From: Cheilinus undulatus
Taxonomy: Eukaryota; Chordata; Actinopteri; Labriformes; Labridae
Direction: 5' to 3'
DNA: 64,000 bases
Assembly: GCF_018320785.1 (NCBI RefSeq)
Contig: NC_054886.1
Location: forward strand, 3,967,207 to 4,031,206
The position numbers and the translations under genes were made by a program. Positions 22,321-34,600 of the stretch are shown here, in pieces. Under the pieces are notes generated by a model. The model was given only the letters and a program-made list of their open reading frames with translations. It was not told the DNA's origin and made no database searches. Position 1 is the stretch's first letter. Each line of letters starts with the position of its first letter.

Positions 22321-25266
22321 ATGATGACATCTCCATTGTTTGTGTTCTGTCTCACGTGTCTGTGCTTGGGGAGTATGAGCGAGTTTGTTTCACAGTGTTT
22401 TAGTTCTTTTTGCTTCATGTGATCTTCTGTCTTCACCTTTAAAATCTGAAAAATTTCTTCTTTTTCTTTGTCTCACTCTAGCACAGACACCAGATGTAAG
22501 CAGAGGGTCGTCTCTGAGTAAAGAGAGTGGATTTATATCAGCTAACATCGGTGAGACCGTTACTTTGCTCTGTTTCTACCAAAGTAATGCTGCAAAAAAG
22601 TTTTACTGGTACAAACAAACTCTGGGTCAGAGACCAACGCTCATCTCCTCTTACTACACTCATGGAACATCTTCAACCTTTCACGGTGAATTCAAGAACA
22701 ATCCTCGCTTCACTCTGGATGCTAAACCTGGTCAAAATCACCTGATGATTGCACGTGCAAATCTCAGACACAGCTGTTTACTACTGTGTTTTGGGCTATT
22801 TATACATGTTTGAGTTTAAAGAGGGCATCACTCTCAGTGTCAGAGGTTCAGGGCTGGACGTGAAGCCTTTGAACCAGTATGAAAACAAGACCATCCAGCC
22901 TGGAGGATCAGTGACTCTGAGCTGTACAGTCCACTTTGGGACCTGTGATGGAGAACACAGTGTTTACTGGTTTAAGAACTCTGAGGAAGCTCACCCACAG
23001 CTCATTCAAATCCATGGAGGCAGGAATGATCAGTGTGAAAGAAAACCCAGCCAGCAGAGCTGTGAGTACAACCTACCACTGAGGAGTCTGAATCTTTCTC
23101 ATGCTGGGACCTACTACTGCGCTGTAGCTTCATGTGGACTCATACTGTTTGGAAACGGGACCACGCTGGACTTAAAGGGTAAGAAACCTTTTTGCTAAAC
23201 AGCACAAGATAAATATTAGGAAATGAAAACTACAGGAAATGTTTCACAGTCTTCTAACTCTCATCAGCAGATGATGGTGTCTCCCTCCTCTTGGTGTATT
23301 TACTCAGTGGAGCTTTGGCGTTCACCATCATGTTAGTTGTTCCCCTGGCTTTCACAGCATGTGCAAAAGAGCAGTGCTCAGGTAGGCTGATCTGACATTC
23401 ATGTAGTTATAGTGTGTTTAATGTACGTGTAAGGATATCTCTCTTTGACTTTACACTGATTTGTAGCTTTCTTGTTCTGCTCAGTTTTACTGCTGGTCTG
23501 TATGTGATGAATTTTGGATTAATTTTGTGTTTGCATTTTTTTGCTCCACCAGGCAGTCGTGCAGGAACACCCAGTGTCTCCAACTGCAACAGGAGTGAGT
23601 ATTTCAGAAACACTGATTTTTATTCACAGACATGTGAGTGCTGATGTCACACTGATGTCTACCTATGATCCATGATGCATGGCTGTAGTGTAAAAGCAAG
23701 AAAATTGCATTTAATCTTTAGTTTTACTAAAACTTCAGTATGCAGCTTGCTTCACAATTAACCTCTTCTTTTCCCAAAATTAGCCTCTACACCAGGGGTC
23801 ATCAAGTACGTTTGCACAAGGGCCAGATTTAGTCTCAATAGAAACTCTGGGGGCCAGACTTTCACATAAACAGAAATTAAATAAATATTTTGGTCTGTTT
23901 GAAATATTACTGTAGTATTTGTATTTTCTTTCAAAACTCAGGACATTTTAGTCATTACCAGTGAGATCTATCCCTGTTATTTTTAATGCAGCAGGCCCCA
24001 AGGAGACAGGCCTGACTTCAGAACTGGCTCGGCCCCTGAAAATCCCAGAGAATGGACCCTCCACAGTTGTGATTTAGCACCAGTATTAACCCATTTTTTA
24101 CTTTTAACTCCTTTTTGATAGTTTTTGCCCCTATTTGCCTCTTTAACCCAATTTTTGCAAGATTTTAACCCCTTCTGAACCACTTTTCCTGCATGTATTA
24201 TCCCCTTTGTGCCATTTTTTTCTTTTTGCCACTTTTTAACCCCTTTTCATTTTATTTTTTTCAACATCTTGCAACTTTAAAACTAATTTTTGCTGCTTTT
24301 AACCCACTTTTGATACTTTTTGCCTCTTTAACCCAATTTTTGCCATTCTTTATCCCATTTATCCCCCTTTTCCTGCATGTTTTATCCCCTCTGTGCCACT
24401 CTTTTATCCATTTTTGCCACTTTTCTTATATTTTTGGCCACATTTTATCCCTTTTCATGACTTTTCTTTTTGCACTATTTTTGTCATTTGTCACCAATTT
24501 TTGATACTTTCTGTCCCTTTTTATCATCTTTTACCAAACTTTGCCACATTTTACCTCTTTTCACCACTTTTTCTGCCATTTTTTGTCCCTTTGTGCCACT
24601 CCACAACCCATTTTGCCACTTCTCACCTATTTTTGCTACTCTCAAACCCCTTTTCATCACTTTATCTGGTCAATTTTGCGGCACTTTTGCCAACCTTAAC
24701 TTTTTTTTAAAAATATCTACTATTTATGATTTCAGTAAAAACAGATCAAATGTTAAGTTATTCTAAAACTGAATCAATAGTAATTATTTGTGGGACGGAT
24801 TAAACAGCTGCAGACATTTAAAGCCAAAGGATACTCTCAAAACCACCACATCTTCTTTTCCTCCTTTCTGAATTTAGTTGAGAATTTAATGATCTTTCAG
24901 GGGCCAGACGGGAAGCTTTGGAGGGCCTGATATGGTCCCCGGGCCACCAGTTGATGATCAGTGCTCTACACTGAAATACTGTAACACAAAGCTCAGTGTG
25001 ATTGTTTTAGATATATTATCTCTTACACACAGTGTCCTAGTGTCCAAAAATGGACACCATACACAGAAAGCAGGAAAAATATCATGCATGAATGACATAT
25101 ATCATGTGAACATATATCCACATGATTATTATTCTTTTTTTATTTCCAGGGTTCTCCAGATGCAGAGGACCTCCTTTGTGAAAATCTAGGAAAGAACAAA
25201 GCCAACAGATCACTGAGACGAAGAGACGAGACCTGGAGTGAGTGTGTGTACACTGTCAGGCAGTGA
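22321..25266 (+). pseudogene. nitr: NITR gene C, pseudogene with two frameshifts
   Basis: Five exons: 22321-22372 (signal peptide), 22482-23178 (V plus I in one exon), 23271-23381 (membrane), 23553-23594 (linker), 25150-25266 (tail). V motifs are VTLLC, YWYKQ and DTAVYYC; the I domain has FGNGTTL. The Ig exon is 697 bp where D and E have 696 and phase demands a multiple of three. The frame breaks near 22755, just before the DTAVYYC motif, most simply a 2-bp loss. The linker exon is 42 bp instead of 41, a second shift. The tail has lost both signalling motifs: the ITIM tyrosine is Cys (LLCENL), and the second site has lost one of its two tyrosines (CVYTVRQ where paralogues have CVYYTVRQ). The membrane exon is nearly identical to D and E. 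Splice sites remain intact, so it may still be transcribed. A hAT element sits in its last intron. Confidence 0.85.
23793..24963. mobile_element. hAT non-autonomous element with exact 8-bp duplication
   Basis: The ends CAGGGGTCATCAAGT and the complement CACTGATCATCAACT are flanked by the identical octamer ctctacac (23785-23792 and 24964-24971). This is textbook hAT. The interior is a degenerate tandem array of CCATTTTTGCCACTTTT units. It lies in the last intron of pseudogene C. Confidence 0.8.
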
Positions 25267-25499
25267 AGATGACATGCTTCAACATTAAGCCAAGTGAAAG
25301 TTGACCTACTTTTAACCGTTTTTCCATTCAAATAAGAACAAAAGAGAAGTTCCCATTAAAAGCAAGTTTAGACTGTATTTGATCCCTTGGTAGAGATGCT
25401 TGAAGCGCATGTATATGTAAATATACTGTAGATGATTTTCTCATTGTCTAAAAAAAATACTTCTGATAAATGTTCTCTGTCATGATTGCAAATGTTCAG

Positions 25500-26380
25500 G
25501 TAAGTTCACTGACCACACCTCTAAATGCTGCGTTTTAAACCAGCTTTATACCTTTAAATCAGATATCCCTGCTACATTTATTAGTATCCAATTTCTTTAA
25601 AGACTCTGTAAAGTGAAATTCAAAGTTTTTGGCTTAACACTCTAGAGATGTTTGAATATGGTTGTTGTAAACATGTGAAAACACTCAGATCTACACGTGA
25701 CTGAGTTTTGGATTTAGACCATCAGAAAGTTTTTCACCTCTTTCCTGGCTGGGTCTAATGTGGGCGGGGCAAATATTTGGGCTCATGATGTCATGGGCCC
25801 ACAATGGGGAATGACCCCGCCCCTCTAATCCTACAATTTAAAATCACAGAGCAGTTAATCTCAGTACAGTCTGTTGTTAGCTGATGTCACGGCCTTTATT
25901 GAACGTTAACAGTCAGTTAAATGCATTTTTTTTGTTCATTGTGAGGTAAATTTACCAAATCTATCAGCCACAGTGGTCTATGGATCATTTAAAACATCAT
26001 AACAGAGATTTGAGCCAGAAACAGACCTTGTCTCTTCTCTAGCACAGAGCCAGGCAGTTATACTCTGATCATAAGGTCAAGGAAGGTCACTCATTTTGAG
26101 AATCTTTTTGAGATGCAAAATTTGTATGCACAATTAACAGTATGTAGTTTTTATTTTAGCAGATAATGCCCAGTCAACACATTTTAAGATTTATCCTCTG
26201 ATCATGAAAGGACATTTATTAGAGAGCATGCTCTGCAAACAGACAAAGAACAGAAGAAAAGCCACCAAAGTGCATCCTCCAGTGTCTCTCAGTGGTGTGA
26301 TCTTTCTAAATGATGGTACAGACACGGTCACAAAGCAGAATCATAATATACATCACAAATCATTACTTTGTTTCACTAGA
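25500..26380. other. Spacer between genes C and D
   Basis: Its first 100 bp ('ctgaccacacctctaaatgctg') repeats the 3' flank of fragment B (16590 onwards), and a version also lies at 57427-57525. The rest shows no gene and no complete element. Confidence 0.5.
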
Positions 26381-26571
26381 TAAGAGCCATGATTTTCTTT
26401 ATGTAACTCTCACCAGACCAAACTAGAAACTATAGATGGCAGTGAAGATGTGAGCTTGTTTCCTTATAAGGACATACAGTGTCACATCTGCCTGGCCAAT
26501 CAAATTCAGTCTTGTATCGCAAGAGAGGAGAAGAAAACAAGACTCCTCACTCAAACAGGAACCCCGACACA
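26360..26571 (+). promoter_or_regulatory. Promoter of gene D with CCAAT box
   Basis: CCAAT at 26496-26500 lies about 72 bp before the ATG at 26572. The whole block from 'gataagagccatgatttt' to the start codon is strongly similar to 63705-63885 before gene H, which marks it as the shared proximal promoter of this subgroup. Confidence 0.55.
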
Positions 26572-28009
26572 ATGACACCCGTCTGCTTTTTGATTCTTTT
26601 GTTTTTGAGAGGAATGGGTGAGTTTTTTTTTTAATCATGTCCATGAACTTTGAGCAGCTGCTTATAACAACATGGTGTGTATGTTTTGTCACTTTTCTGT
26701 TTTCCTCCAGCTCAGCTGACTTCTCAGAAATCCTCCTTCTCTCTTCATCAAGAGAGACGTTTTGTCGCAGCTAGAGTTGGAGACACGGTGACTCTGCAAT
26801 GTTTCTATGATGGTGATGATGCAGCTTGGCTTTACTGGTACAAACAAAGTCTAGGTCAGAAACCAAGGCTCATCTCTACGCTCTACATCTATGATACAAG
26901 AATCACTTTTAAGGATGAATTTGACGACAGTTCACGCTTCAGACTCAGCACAGCAAACAAGACCAATCACCTGACTATTTTAAATATCCAGTTTTCAGAT
27001 TCAGCTACTTATTATTGTGTAAGGACCACCTCATTTGTTTTAACCTTCAGTGAGGGCACTGTGCTCAGTGTAAAAGGCTCAGGTTTAAGCGTCCAAGCCT
27101 CCGTCTATCAGTCAGAATCTGGGAGCATCCAGAATGGAGGATCAGTGACTCTGAACTGTATGGTCCACACTGGGAGCTGTGGTGAAGAACACAGTGTTTA
27201 CTGGTTCAGAAACTCTGAGGAAGCTCAGCAGGAAATCATTTACACCCATGGAGGCAGGAATGATCAGTGTGTGAGGACACACAACAGAGAAACAAACACC
27301 TGTAACCACAACCTGCTGGATCCTTCTCATGCTGGGACCTACTACTGCGCCGTGGCTTCATGTGGACTCATACTGTTTGGAAACGGGACCAACTTGGACT
27401 TTAAGGGTAAGAAACCTTTTAGCTAAACACCACAAGGTAAATATTAAGAAATGAAAACTTCAGGGAATGTTTGACAGTCTTCTAACTCTCATCAGCAGAT
27501 GATGGTGTCTCTCTCCTCTTGGTGTATTTACTCAGTGGAGCTTTGGCGTTCACCATCATGTTAGTTGTTCCCCTGGCTTTCACAGCATGTGCAAAAGAGC
27601 AGTGCTCAGGTAGGCTGATCTGACAGTTAGAGTGCATTCAGTTTATGTGAAAAATTTTATGTTAATTTTGTGTTTGCAATCTTCCTCCCCCAGGCAGTCA
27701 TGCAAGAGCATCCAGAGCCTCCACAGCAGCAGGAGTGAGTATTTGAAAAACACTGGAAGTGGGGGGAGGGGTTCTTTCTAGAGATCTTTCACGATTTAAA
27801 CTCATGATTTTTATCTATGATTTCAAAATGATAATGTGGGTTTTCATCAAACCATTTCATCACTTCACATTATTTTACTTTTTCTCCAGGGTTCTCCAGA
27901 TGCAGATGACCTCCAATATGAAAATCTATGGAAGAACAAAGCCAACAGATCACTGAGACAAAGGGACGGGACGTGGAGTGAATGTGTGTACTACACTGTC
28001 AGACAGTGA
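26572..28009 (+). CDS. nitr: NITR gene D, inhibitory receptor, intact
   Basis: 337 residues, five exons: 26572-26617 (signal peptide MTPVCFLILLFLRGMG), 26711-27406 (V and I domains together), 27499-27609 (membrane), 27694-27734 (linker), 27890-28009 (tail, TGA). Phases agree (1,1,1,0). V motifs are VTLQC, LYWYKQ and DSATYYC. The I domain has FGNGTNL and the extra cysteines, but is a few residues shorter before SHAGTYYC than its paralogues. The membrane span (LLLVYLLSGALAFTIMLVV) has no charge, so no adaptor partner of the DAP12 type is implied. The tail has a perfect ITIM, LQYENL, and then CVYYTV; YENL is also a pYxN (Grb2-type) site. The 3' part, from the membrane exon to the 3' flank, is nearly identical to gene E. 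A polyadenylation signal AATAAA is at 28682. Confidence 0.9.
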
Positions 28010-28979
28010 AGATGATGTTTTCAGGTTACCAGAGGTGACAGATCTGTCAGATTTCACATCCTGATACTGAAGTACAGATGGACCCAGAGGCCCCAGTAAA
28101 ACATGTGATGTTTTGTAAGTGCAGTATTTCCGCTCTGTGCTTCTAGTCAACGACTTACAAACACGGCTGCATGTAACTGATGTCTGTGGTCACTGTGGGC
28201 TCAGCTACTCACAGGAGGATTTACAAAAACAACTAAAACCTGACAAATACACAAAGGTCTCTGAGTTTAACAGGGTGAAATGTGCTTGTGCTTCACACAA
28301 CTCAACCTTCCTTGTATCTGCTTGTGAATATTTCTTAAATTCAAGCTGAATCAGACTCTTAGTAAATCTGCAGCACAGTCAATAAGGCACTGAAACATCA
28401 GCATGGTTTATTCAGATGTGACACCTTTAAAGTGTGGCAGCATATGAGAGACTTAAGATGATGTTTCATGTATTGCATGGTTCTGCAACACTCTACCATG
28501 TTAAATGGTGACTCTCAGAAAACTGTGTTCATACGTTTATTTGTAATTTTGCTTTTCATCATTATGAGTGAATATTCATAAAATAGAATCCCCACTCTTT
28601 TTGTTTGACTTCCTGATGAAGGCTTGATGCCAAAACATGTTGAAGTGTGTTTTTAAGGTCTACACATGACCATGCTGTGAAAATAAAGGCATTTTAATGC
28701 TTAAACAGAGTGCCTTGGAGTTTTCTTCCTGTTTGTTATTAACTTTATGAATCCCTTTTCCAAAAAGCAACTCAAAAAAACTTTTTATTGAGTCCTAGAA
28801 GCACTCCTTCCTATGGTTTATAGAAACCCCACACTGTTTGAAATACATGCTAAAACTTTCATAATAAAATCAGATCAAACTATTGGTTTGGTTAGGGTAA
28901 GGGATGAGGATGACCTGAATTACAAAACCTGGTTACAAAATATTTCATAAAGACAAATAAACAGTCTGATTACAGGATA

Positions 28980-29910
28980 AAAGCTTATCATCCATAAAAA
29001 TCAGTCTAACGATAATGTAGCTCCGTTAGCTTTGTAATCTGTGTGGATAACAGAGCTACATTGCTAATATAGCTAAAGCGAAGACTTGTAGCCGCATAGC
29101 TACATTATCTACAGTATGTGGTTTATGCAGCTTCATTGGCTCTATCTACATTTTTTAGCGCTCATGTTGCTGATGCTAACTTAGCTACATTGGCTTGCAT
29201 AATGATGTCATCTACATAGCTGCCATGTTAGCTATGTTAGCTATTGCTAAGCTAACAAAGCTAAAGCTAGCAACTCTTCATGTATCTACTAAAACATGTC
29301 TGTAGTTAATCTAATCCAAGATTAGATTTTGACCTTCTTTCTGTCATATTTATGAAATATTTCTCAGTCTGCAATGTGGTTACTTTATTGATGTAACTGC
29401 CAGACTTTTATGTAAAAAAAGCTGATGGTTTATAGCTGCAAAGGGTGGACCGACGTCATATTAAACCCTATGGATTAAGAATGAGATGTCACTTGAGTTC
29501 ATATGCAATCAAGGCAGGTGAGCGAATACTTTTGGCAATATAGTGTATGTAGATAACTAAGCTAAAGCTAAGACTCGCAAAGCTCATGGATATCTATACT
29601 AAAAAGCTGCAATGCTAACTTTAGCTACGTGAGCTATGTCACTATATTATATATGTGGTTAATGTAGCTACATTAGCTTTAGCTACATTTGCTAAAGCTC
29701 ACATTGCTGAAGCTACCTTAGCTACATTGGCAACAACATAGTCATCGTAGATATGTTAGCTATTGCTAAGCTAACGAAGCTAAAGGAGCAGCTCTTCATG
29801 TATCTACTTCTAAAACAAGTCTATACATAATTTAATCCCAGATTGGACCCCTGACTTTTTTCTGTTTTATTCATATTTCTCAGTCTATAAAGTTTGCAAT
29901 GTGGTTATTT
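28980..29910. repeat. Tandem duplication inside arm 1 (about 420 bp, two copies)
   Basis: 28980-29400 and about 29560-29910 share the same order of blocks: GCTAACAAAGCTAAAG, 'ctcttcatgtatctac', and 'tcagtct..gcaatgtggtta'. The second copy carries a Tc1-like end at its left. Only one copy can be traced in arm 2, so the tandem step is on this side or was lost on the other. Confidence 0.6.
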
Positions 29911-30580
29911 GAATAAAGTTGATTTTTTTTTAATAACCTAAAAGTGGAAATATCTAGTCTGTAAGAGGGGGCATCTGAGAGCTACTGTCTGCAGCCAGAC
30001 TGTCTTAAACTGTTTCGCAATTCAAGATGTTCATTAATTTGTAAAAGAACGGGACAGCTTTTAATACTTTAACTACAAAACATGCTGCAGCACACTGGTC
30101 CCAACTTTTTTCCGATGTGTTTAAAGCATGGAATTCACAATATTGTGTACTTTTTGAGTAAGTAAACCAATAAAGTTTGTCATGTTGCTAAATCCCATTA
30201 CATGTGGGATGAAAAGAGCTGCAGTTCACTGTATCTGTTTCTATAATCATTTCAGACAATGTCCCAGCTTTTTTGGACTTGATGTTTGCATGTCTGGTGC
30301 AGACCTTAAAGAGCACTATTTATTTTCTTTTTCAATACAATAGCTCTAGATACAAACATTAATGCAAATACAATAATCAGTAGTCTAGACTTTATCTTTA
30401 CAAAGATAAGAAACTGTCATGGTTGTAGTCATGTAAGAAAACTATATCTCAGTAAAACTAGAAAACAGCAGTCAGCTGAATAGGTTCAGAGGATGTGTTG
30501 CCTCTGATCTTTGATCTCAATTTGAATTCTTTCATATAAACCAGACCCAGCAGTGTGGTCTCTAACCATGTGACTACTTC

Positions 30581-30628
30581 TGATTGGCTAGTCAAACTGT
30601 CTCGATGGAAAGGAGACTGCATATAAAG
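30581..30628 (+). promoter_or_regulatory. Core promoter of gene E: inverted CCAAT and TATA
   Basis: ATTGG at 30583-30587 and ATATAAA at 30621-30627 lie about 80 and 40 bp before the ATG at 30665. The mirror copy for gene F has TTTATAT at 45700-45706 and CCAAT at 45740-45744. Confidence 0.55.
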
Positions 30629-30664
30629 TTCTCACAAGCAACCAAGCACTGCGGCTTCAACAAA

Positions 30665-32655
30665 ATGACAGCAGCAAAGTTTGCTCTGTGTGTGATAGGC
30701 ATGCTCTTTGGGAGAATGGGTAAGTTGTAGCTATTTTTTCACCTTTTAATGAGTTCTGCAGTGCTGTTAGTCATTGTTAGACTTTAACTTGAAGTTCTCT
30801 TGGTCTCAGTTTTCTCCTTAGTGGAAACAACGACCCTGGAACCATCACCATCTTTACATTTCCGATCAGTCAGTGCTGGTGAAGACGTGACTTTGGAGTG
30901 TTTCTATCAGGAGGGTGTAGCTGTGGTGTTTTACTGGTACAAACAAAGTTTGGGACAAAAACCAGAGCTGCTGTCTAAGTTCTATAAGCATAACAAAAAT
31001 GGCTCTCTGATTGGTGAATTTCAGAATGATCCACGCTATAAGCTGGAAATCAGATCTGGGGAATATCACCTGAAGATCAGCAAAGTAAAATCATCAGACT
31101 CTGCTTCTTACTACTGCATGAGTGGATATTCTTATATATTTGAATTTAAAGAGAGCATCATCCTCCATGTGAAGAGTTCAGGTGTGAGCGTCCCAGCTCT
31201 GGTCCATCAGTCAGAGTCTGAAACCATCCAGCCAGGAGGCTCTGTGACTCTGAGCTGTACAGTCCACACTGAGACCTGTGATGGAGAACACAGTGTTTAC
31301 TGGTTCAGAAACTCTGAGGAAGCTCATCCAGGACTCATTTACACCCATGGAGGCAGGAATGATCAGTGTGAGAGGAACCCTCACTCACACACTCACACTT
31401 GTGTCTACAACTTGAACATGAGGAGCCTGAATCTTTCTCATGCTGGGACCTACTACTGCGCTGTGGTCTCATGTGGACACATACTGTTTGGAAACGGGAC
31501 CAAGCTGGACTTTGAGTGTAAGAAACCTTTTTGCTAAGTACCAGTGGGTACTTTAAATATTAAGAAATGAAAACTTCAGGGAATGTTTGACAGTCTATTA
31601 ACTCTCATCAGCAGATGATGGTGTCTCTCTCTTCTTGGTGTATTTACTCAGTGGAGCTTTGGCGTTCACCATCATGTTAGTTGTTCCCCTGGCTTTCACA
31701 GCATGTGCAAAAGAGCAGTGCTCAGGTAGGCTGATCTGACATTCAGTTAAATAGTGTGTTCATTTTTTATGAAAAATTTTATGTTAATTTTGTGTTTGCA
31801 ATCTTCCTCCACCAGGCAGTCATGCAAGAGCATCCAGAGCCTCCACTGCAGCAGAAGTGAGTATTTGAAAAAACACTGGAAGTGAGGGGGGGTGTGGGAT
31901 TCTTTCTATAAAACAAAGAGATCTTTCATATGATTTAAACTCATGATTTTTATCTATTATTTAGAAAAGTATTTTTAAAATGAGTTCAAATTAAAATCAA
32001 AACATAGTTATTACATGATATTTGTGCTTAAATGCAAGTAAAAGTTATAACAACTACCTTAAATGCAAGTTTTGTAGATGACATTTTGTGCAATATTGTG
32101 CGTTTCAATGCACCTGAAGGGAAGATGGGGTCCCTAAACTCTGACACCATTTTTTGGGGGGTCACAGGCTGAAAAGTTTGGGAACCCTTGTTTTAGTCTG
32201 TTGATATTTTCTAACACCACTAAACAGTCCAAACCCCTCTGCTGCCTTGCAGCCGCTTAGCACCAATGTATGCTAGCTGAAGAAATAGCAATAACATATA
32301 TTTAATAACTGATAATCACTTATTAATTAAACAGTTTTATTTTATTGAAAACATGCACAAATACATGACTTAAACATTTACCTAAAACAATAAGAACCTA
32401 CATTCTCACACAGGTATTTAAATGTGTTTTTAAGATTTTCAAACACATCATGACAACATAGCATTAATGTTTTTTAATAATGCAGGTTTTCATCAAACCA
32501 TTTCATCACTTCACATTATTTTACTTTTTCTCCAGGGTTCTCAAGATGCAGATGACCTCCAATATGAAAATCTATGGAAGAACAAAGCCAACAGATCACT
32601 GAGACAAAGGGACAGGACTTGGAGTGAATGTGTGTACTACACTGTCAGACAGTGA
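30665..32655 (+). CDS. nitr: NITR gene E, inhibitory receptor, intact, chimeric
   Basis: 340 residues, five exons: 30665-30719 (signal peptide), 30822-31517 (V plus I), 31615-31725 (membrane), 31816-31856 (linker), 32536-32655 (tail, TGA). An alternative acceptor 12 bp earlier (30810) is also in frame. V motifs are VTLEC, FYWYKQ and DSASYYC; the I domain has six cysteines and FGNGTKL. The tail carries ITIM LQYENL and CVYYTV. The first two exons and leader intron are almost identical to gene F. From the next splice donor (GAGT|GTAAG, where paralogues have AAAG|GTAAG) the gene follows D and C instead. It is thus a chimera of an F-type ectodomain and a D-type signalling module. A likely polyadenylation signal is at 33126. 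Confidence 0.9.
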
Positions 32656-33240
32656 AGATGATGTTTTCAGGTTACCAGAGGTGACAGATCTGTCAGATTT
32701 CACATCCTGATACTGAAGTAAAGATGGACCCAGAGGCCCCAGTAAAACATGTGATATTTTGTAAGTGCAGTATTTCCGCTCTGTGCTTTTAGTCAACGAC
32801 TCACAAACACGGCTGCATGTAACTGATGTCTGTGGTCACTGTGGGCTCAGCTACTCACAGGAGGATTTACAAAAATAAAACTTTGTCATACACAAAGGCC
32901 TCATAGTTCAAAGGGGTGAAATGTGCTTGTGCTTCACACAGCCTGTGATTTCCTGCCCCTGCTTGTAAATGCTTTTTTAAACTCGAGGTAAATTGAACCA
33001 ATGGTAAAACTATCATAGCACAGTCATTAAAGGTGTTGAAGTAAAAATAAGGAGGGGTTCACTTGGCAGAGATGCTGGCAGTGAAGTACTTTAAGAATGA
33101 GCTGTAAATAACGCACTCAATGTTGAATAAAAATCATTTTGATAAATGTTGTCTGTTATTATGTGTGAGTGATCATGTTAGTCAGTTAACGTCATCTCTT
33201 GATTGGGACATGGAACAGACTGGTGTCACACCTCCTGACC

Positions 33241-33274
<34 letters not shown>

Positions 33275-34470
33275 GAAGAATTTAATAGAATAAACCTTTA
33301 TTGTCATTGCAGAATACAAGTACTGTGCAATAAAATGTTGTTATGCCTCTGTACAACCATGCAATATAGAAAAAAACAGTAAGAAATAGATTTTAAAAAG
33401 TATAAGTAGATAAAAAACATATATAGCTACAAATATAATTCCACGCATTGTGCAAATAGTGTGCAAATATAAAGACGTATAATAACTTAACAGTGCAAAT
33501 ATTTTTGTGTAGCAGCAACATGTTTTACTCTGTAATAGTGCATCAAGTGGAGAGTTTGTTGGATTTGTTTAGGGCAGCCACGGCCCTGGGGATGAAACTA
33601 TTGTTCAGTCTGCTTGTGTGGGTGTGGAGGGCTCTGTAACGTTTGCCTGATGGCAACAGTTCGAGCAGGTGATGGCACAGATGTGTGGGGTCTTTGCAGA
33701 TGCTGGTTGCTTTCCTGAGGCACCTGGTGGTGTAGATCTCATCCAGCGTGGGGAGTCGAGTCCCAATTATTTTCTGTGCACTCGACCCCACGCGCTGAAG
33801 TGCCTTCCTGTCTGCTGCCGAGCAGCTGCTGTACCATGATGAGATGCAGAATGTAAGATGCTCTCTATGGAGCAGCGGTAGAAGGTTACCAGTGTCTATT
33901 GTGGTAGTCTGGCCTTATCAGTGTCCTCAGGAAGAACAGCCGCTGCTGTGCCTTTTTCACTTGTGTGGTGGTGTGTGTCGTCCATGTCCTCAGATATGTG
34001 AACTCCCAGGAACCTGATGCTGGACACTCTCTCCACTCTTTAACCCTCAATGAAAATCGGAGTGAAGTCAGCAGCCTTGGGTTTCCTGATTTTGATGATG
34101 AGCTCCTTGAGTCTGCATTTAGAGAGAGGTTGTTTTCTGAGCACCAGTGCTCCAGCTTGTGAATCTCTGCTCTGTAGGCTGTTTCATCGCCGTCGGTGAT
34201 CAGCCCCGACACGACCGTGTCGTCTGCAAATTTCACTTTTGTGTTGTGAAATTCAGGGACACAGTTGTGAGTGAACAGGGAGTACAGGATGGGACTAAGC
34301 ACACACCCCTGTGGTGTTCCTGTGCTCAGGGTGATGGTGGAGGATGTGTATGGGCCCAGTCCCACAGCCTGTGGGTGCTCTGTGAGGAAGTCCTGGATCT
34401 AGTTGCAGAGCTGAGAGCTGAGGCGGAGCTGGTGGAGTTTTATGATAAGTTTTCCAGGGATGACTGGATA
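33241..34470 (-). mobile_element. Rex1-type LINE, 5'-truncated
   Basis: The minus-strand frame 33886-34365 holds STGTPQGCVLSPILYSLFTH and KFADDTVVSGLIT (reverse-transcriptase boxes, FADD catalytic site), then KKAQQRLFFLRTL. The frame 33543-33791 has RCLRKATSICKDPTH and LLPSGKRYRALH. This order and wording is the Rex1/Babar (CR1-related) LINE of teleosts. The 3' end reads into 'tgacaataaaggtttattctatt' (complement) and an ATT tract at 33241. Frame breaks show it is dead. Confidence 0.8.
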
Positions 34471-34565
34471 ATAATAAAAATAATAATGAAAATAATAATA
34501 ATAAAAATGATAATAATAGTAATAGATATAGTAATAATAATGAAAATAGTAATTATAAAAATAAC

Positions 34566-34596
<31 letters not shown>

Positions 34597-34600
34597 GTAT
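34468..34600. repeat. (AAT)n-rich microsatellite
   Basis: Imperfect AAT/AAAATAAT repeats at the 5' side of the Rex1 copy. The Tyr-rich and Ile-rich frames here are artefacts. Confidence 0.85.

Larger units (their letters stand above)
28810..31517 (+). repeat. Arm 1 of a large inverted repeat
   Basis: This arm matches 44809-48250 in inverted orientation. Shared parts, in order on plus: 'gtatttcaaacagtgtggggtttct' block, a stretch of TAGCTACATTAGC-type motifs, one end of a Tc1-like element, the relic around 30100-30300, promoter, leader, intron and Ig exon of gene E. Similarity stops at the splice donor after the Ig exon (31517). The far end fades at about 28810. Confidence 0.85.

Noticed and set aside
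22385-23198. Treating the two overlapping frames of gene C as two genes (one V, one I)
   Set aside because: They lie in one exon shared with D and E, and the V motif DTAVYYC continues in the second frame; a frameshift explains both.
28980-29780. Regular TAGCTACATTAGC motifs suggesting a CRISPR-like or operator array
   Set aside because: This is a vertebrate genome; the motifs are irregularly spaced, lack unique spacers, and fit degenerate tandem repeats related to transposon sequence.
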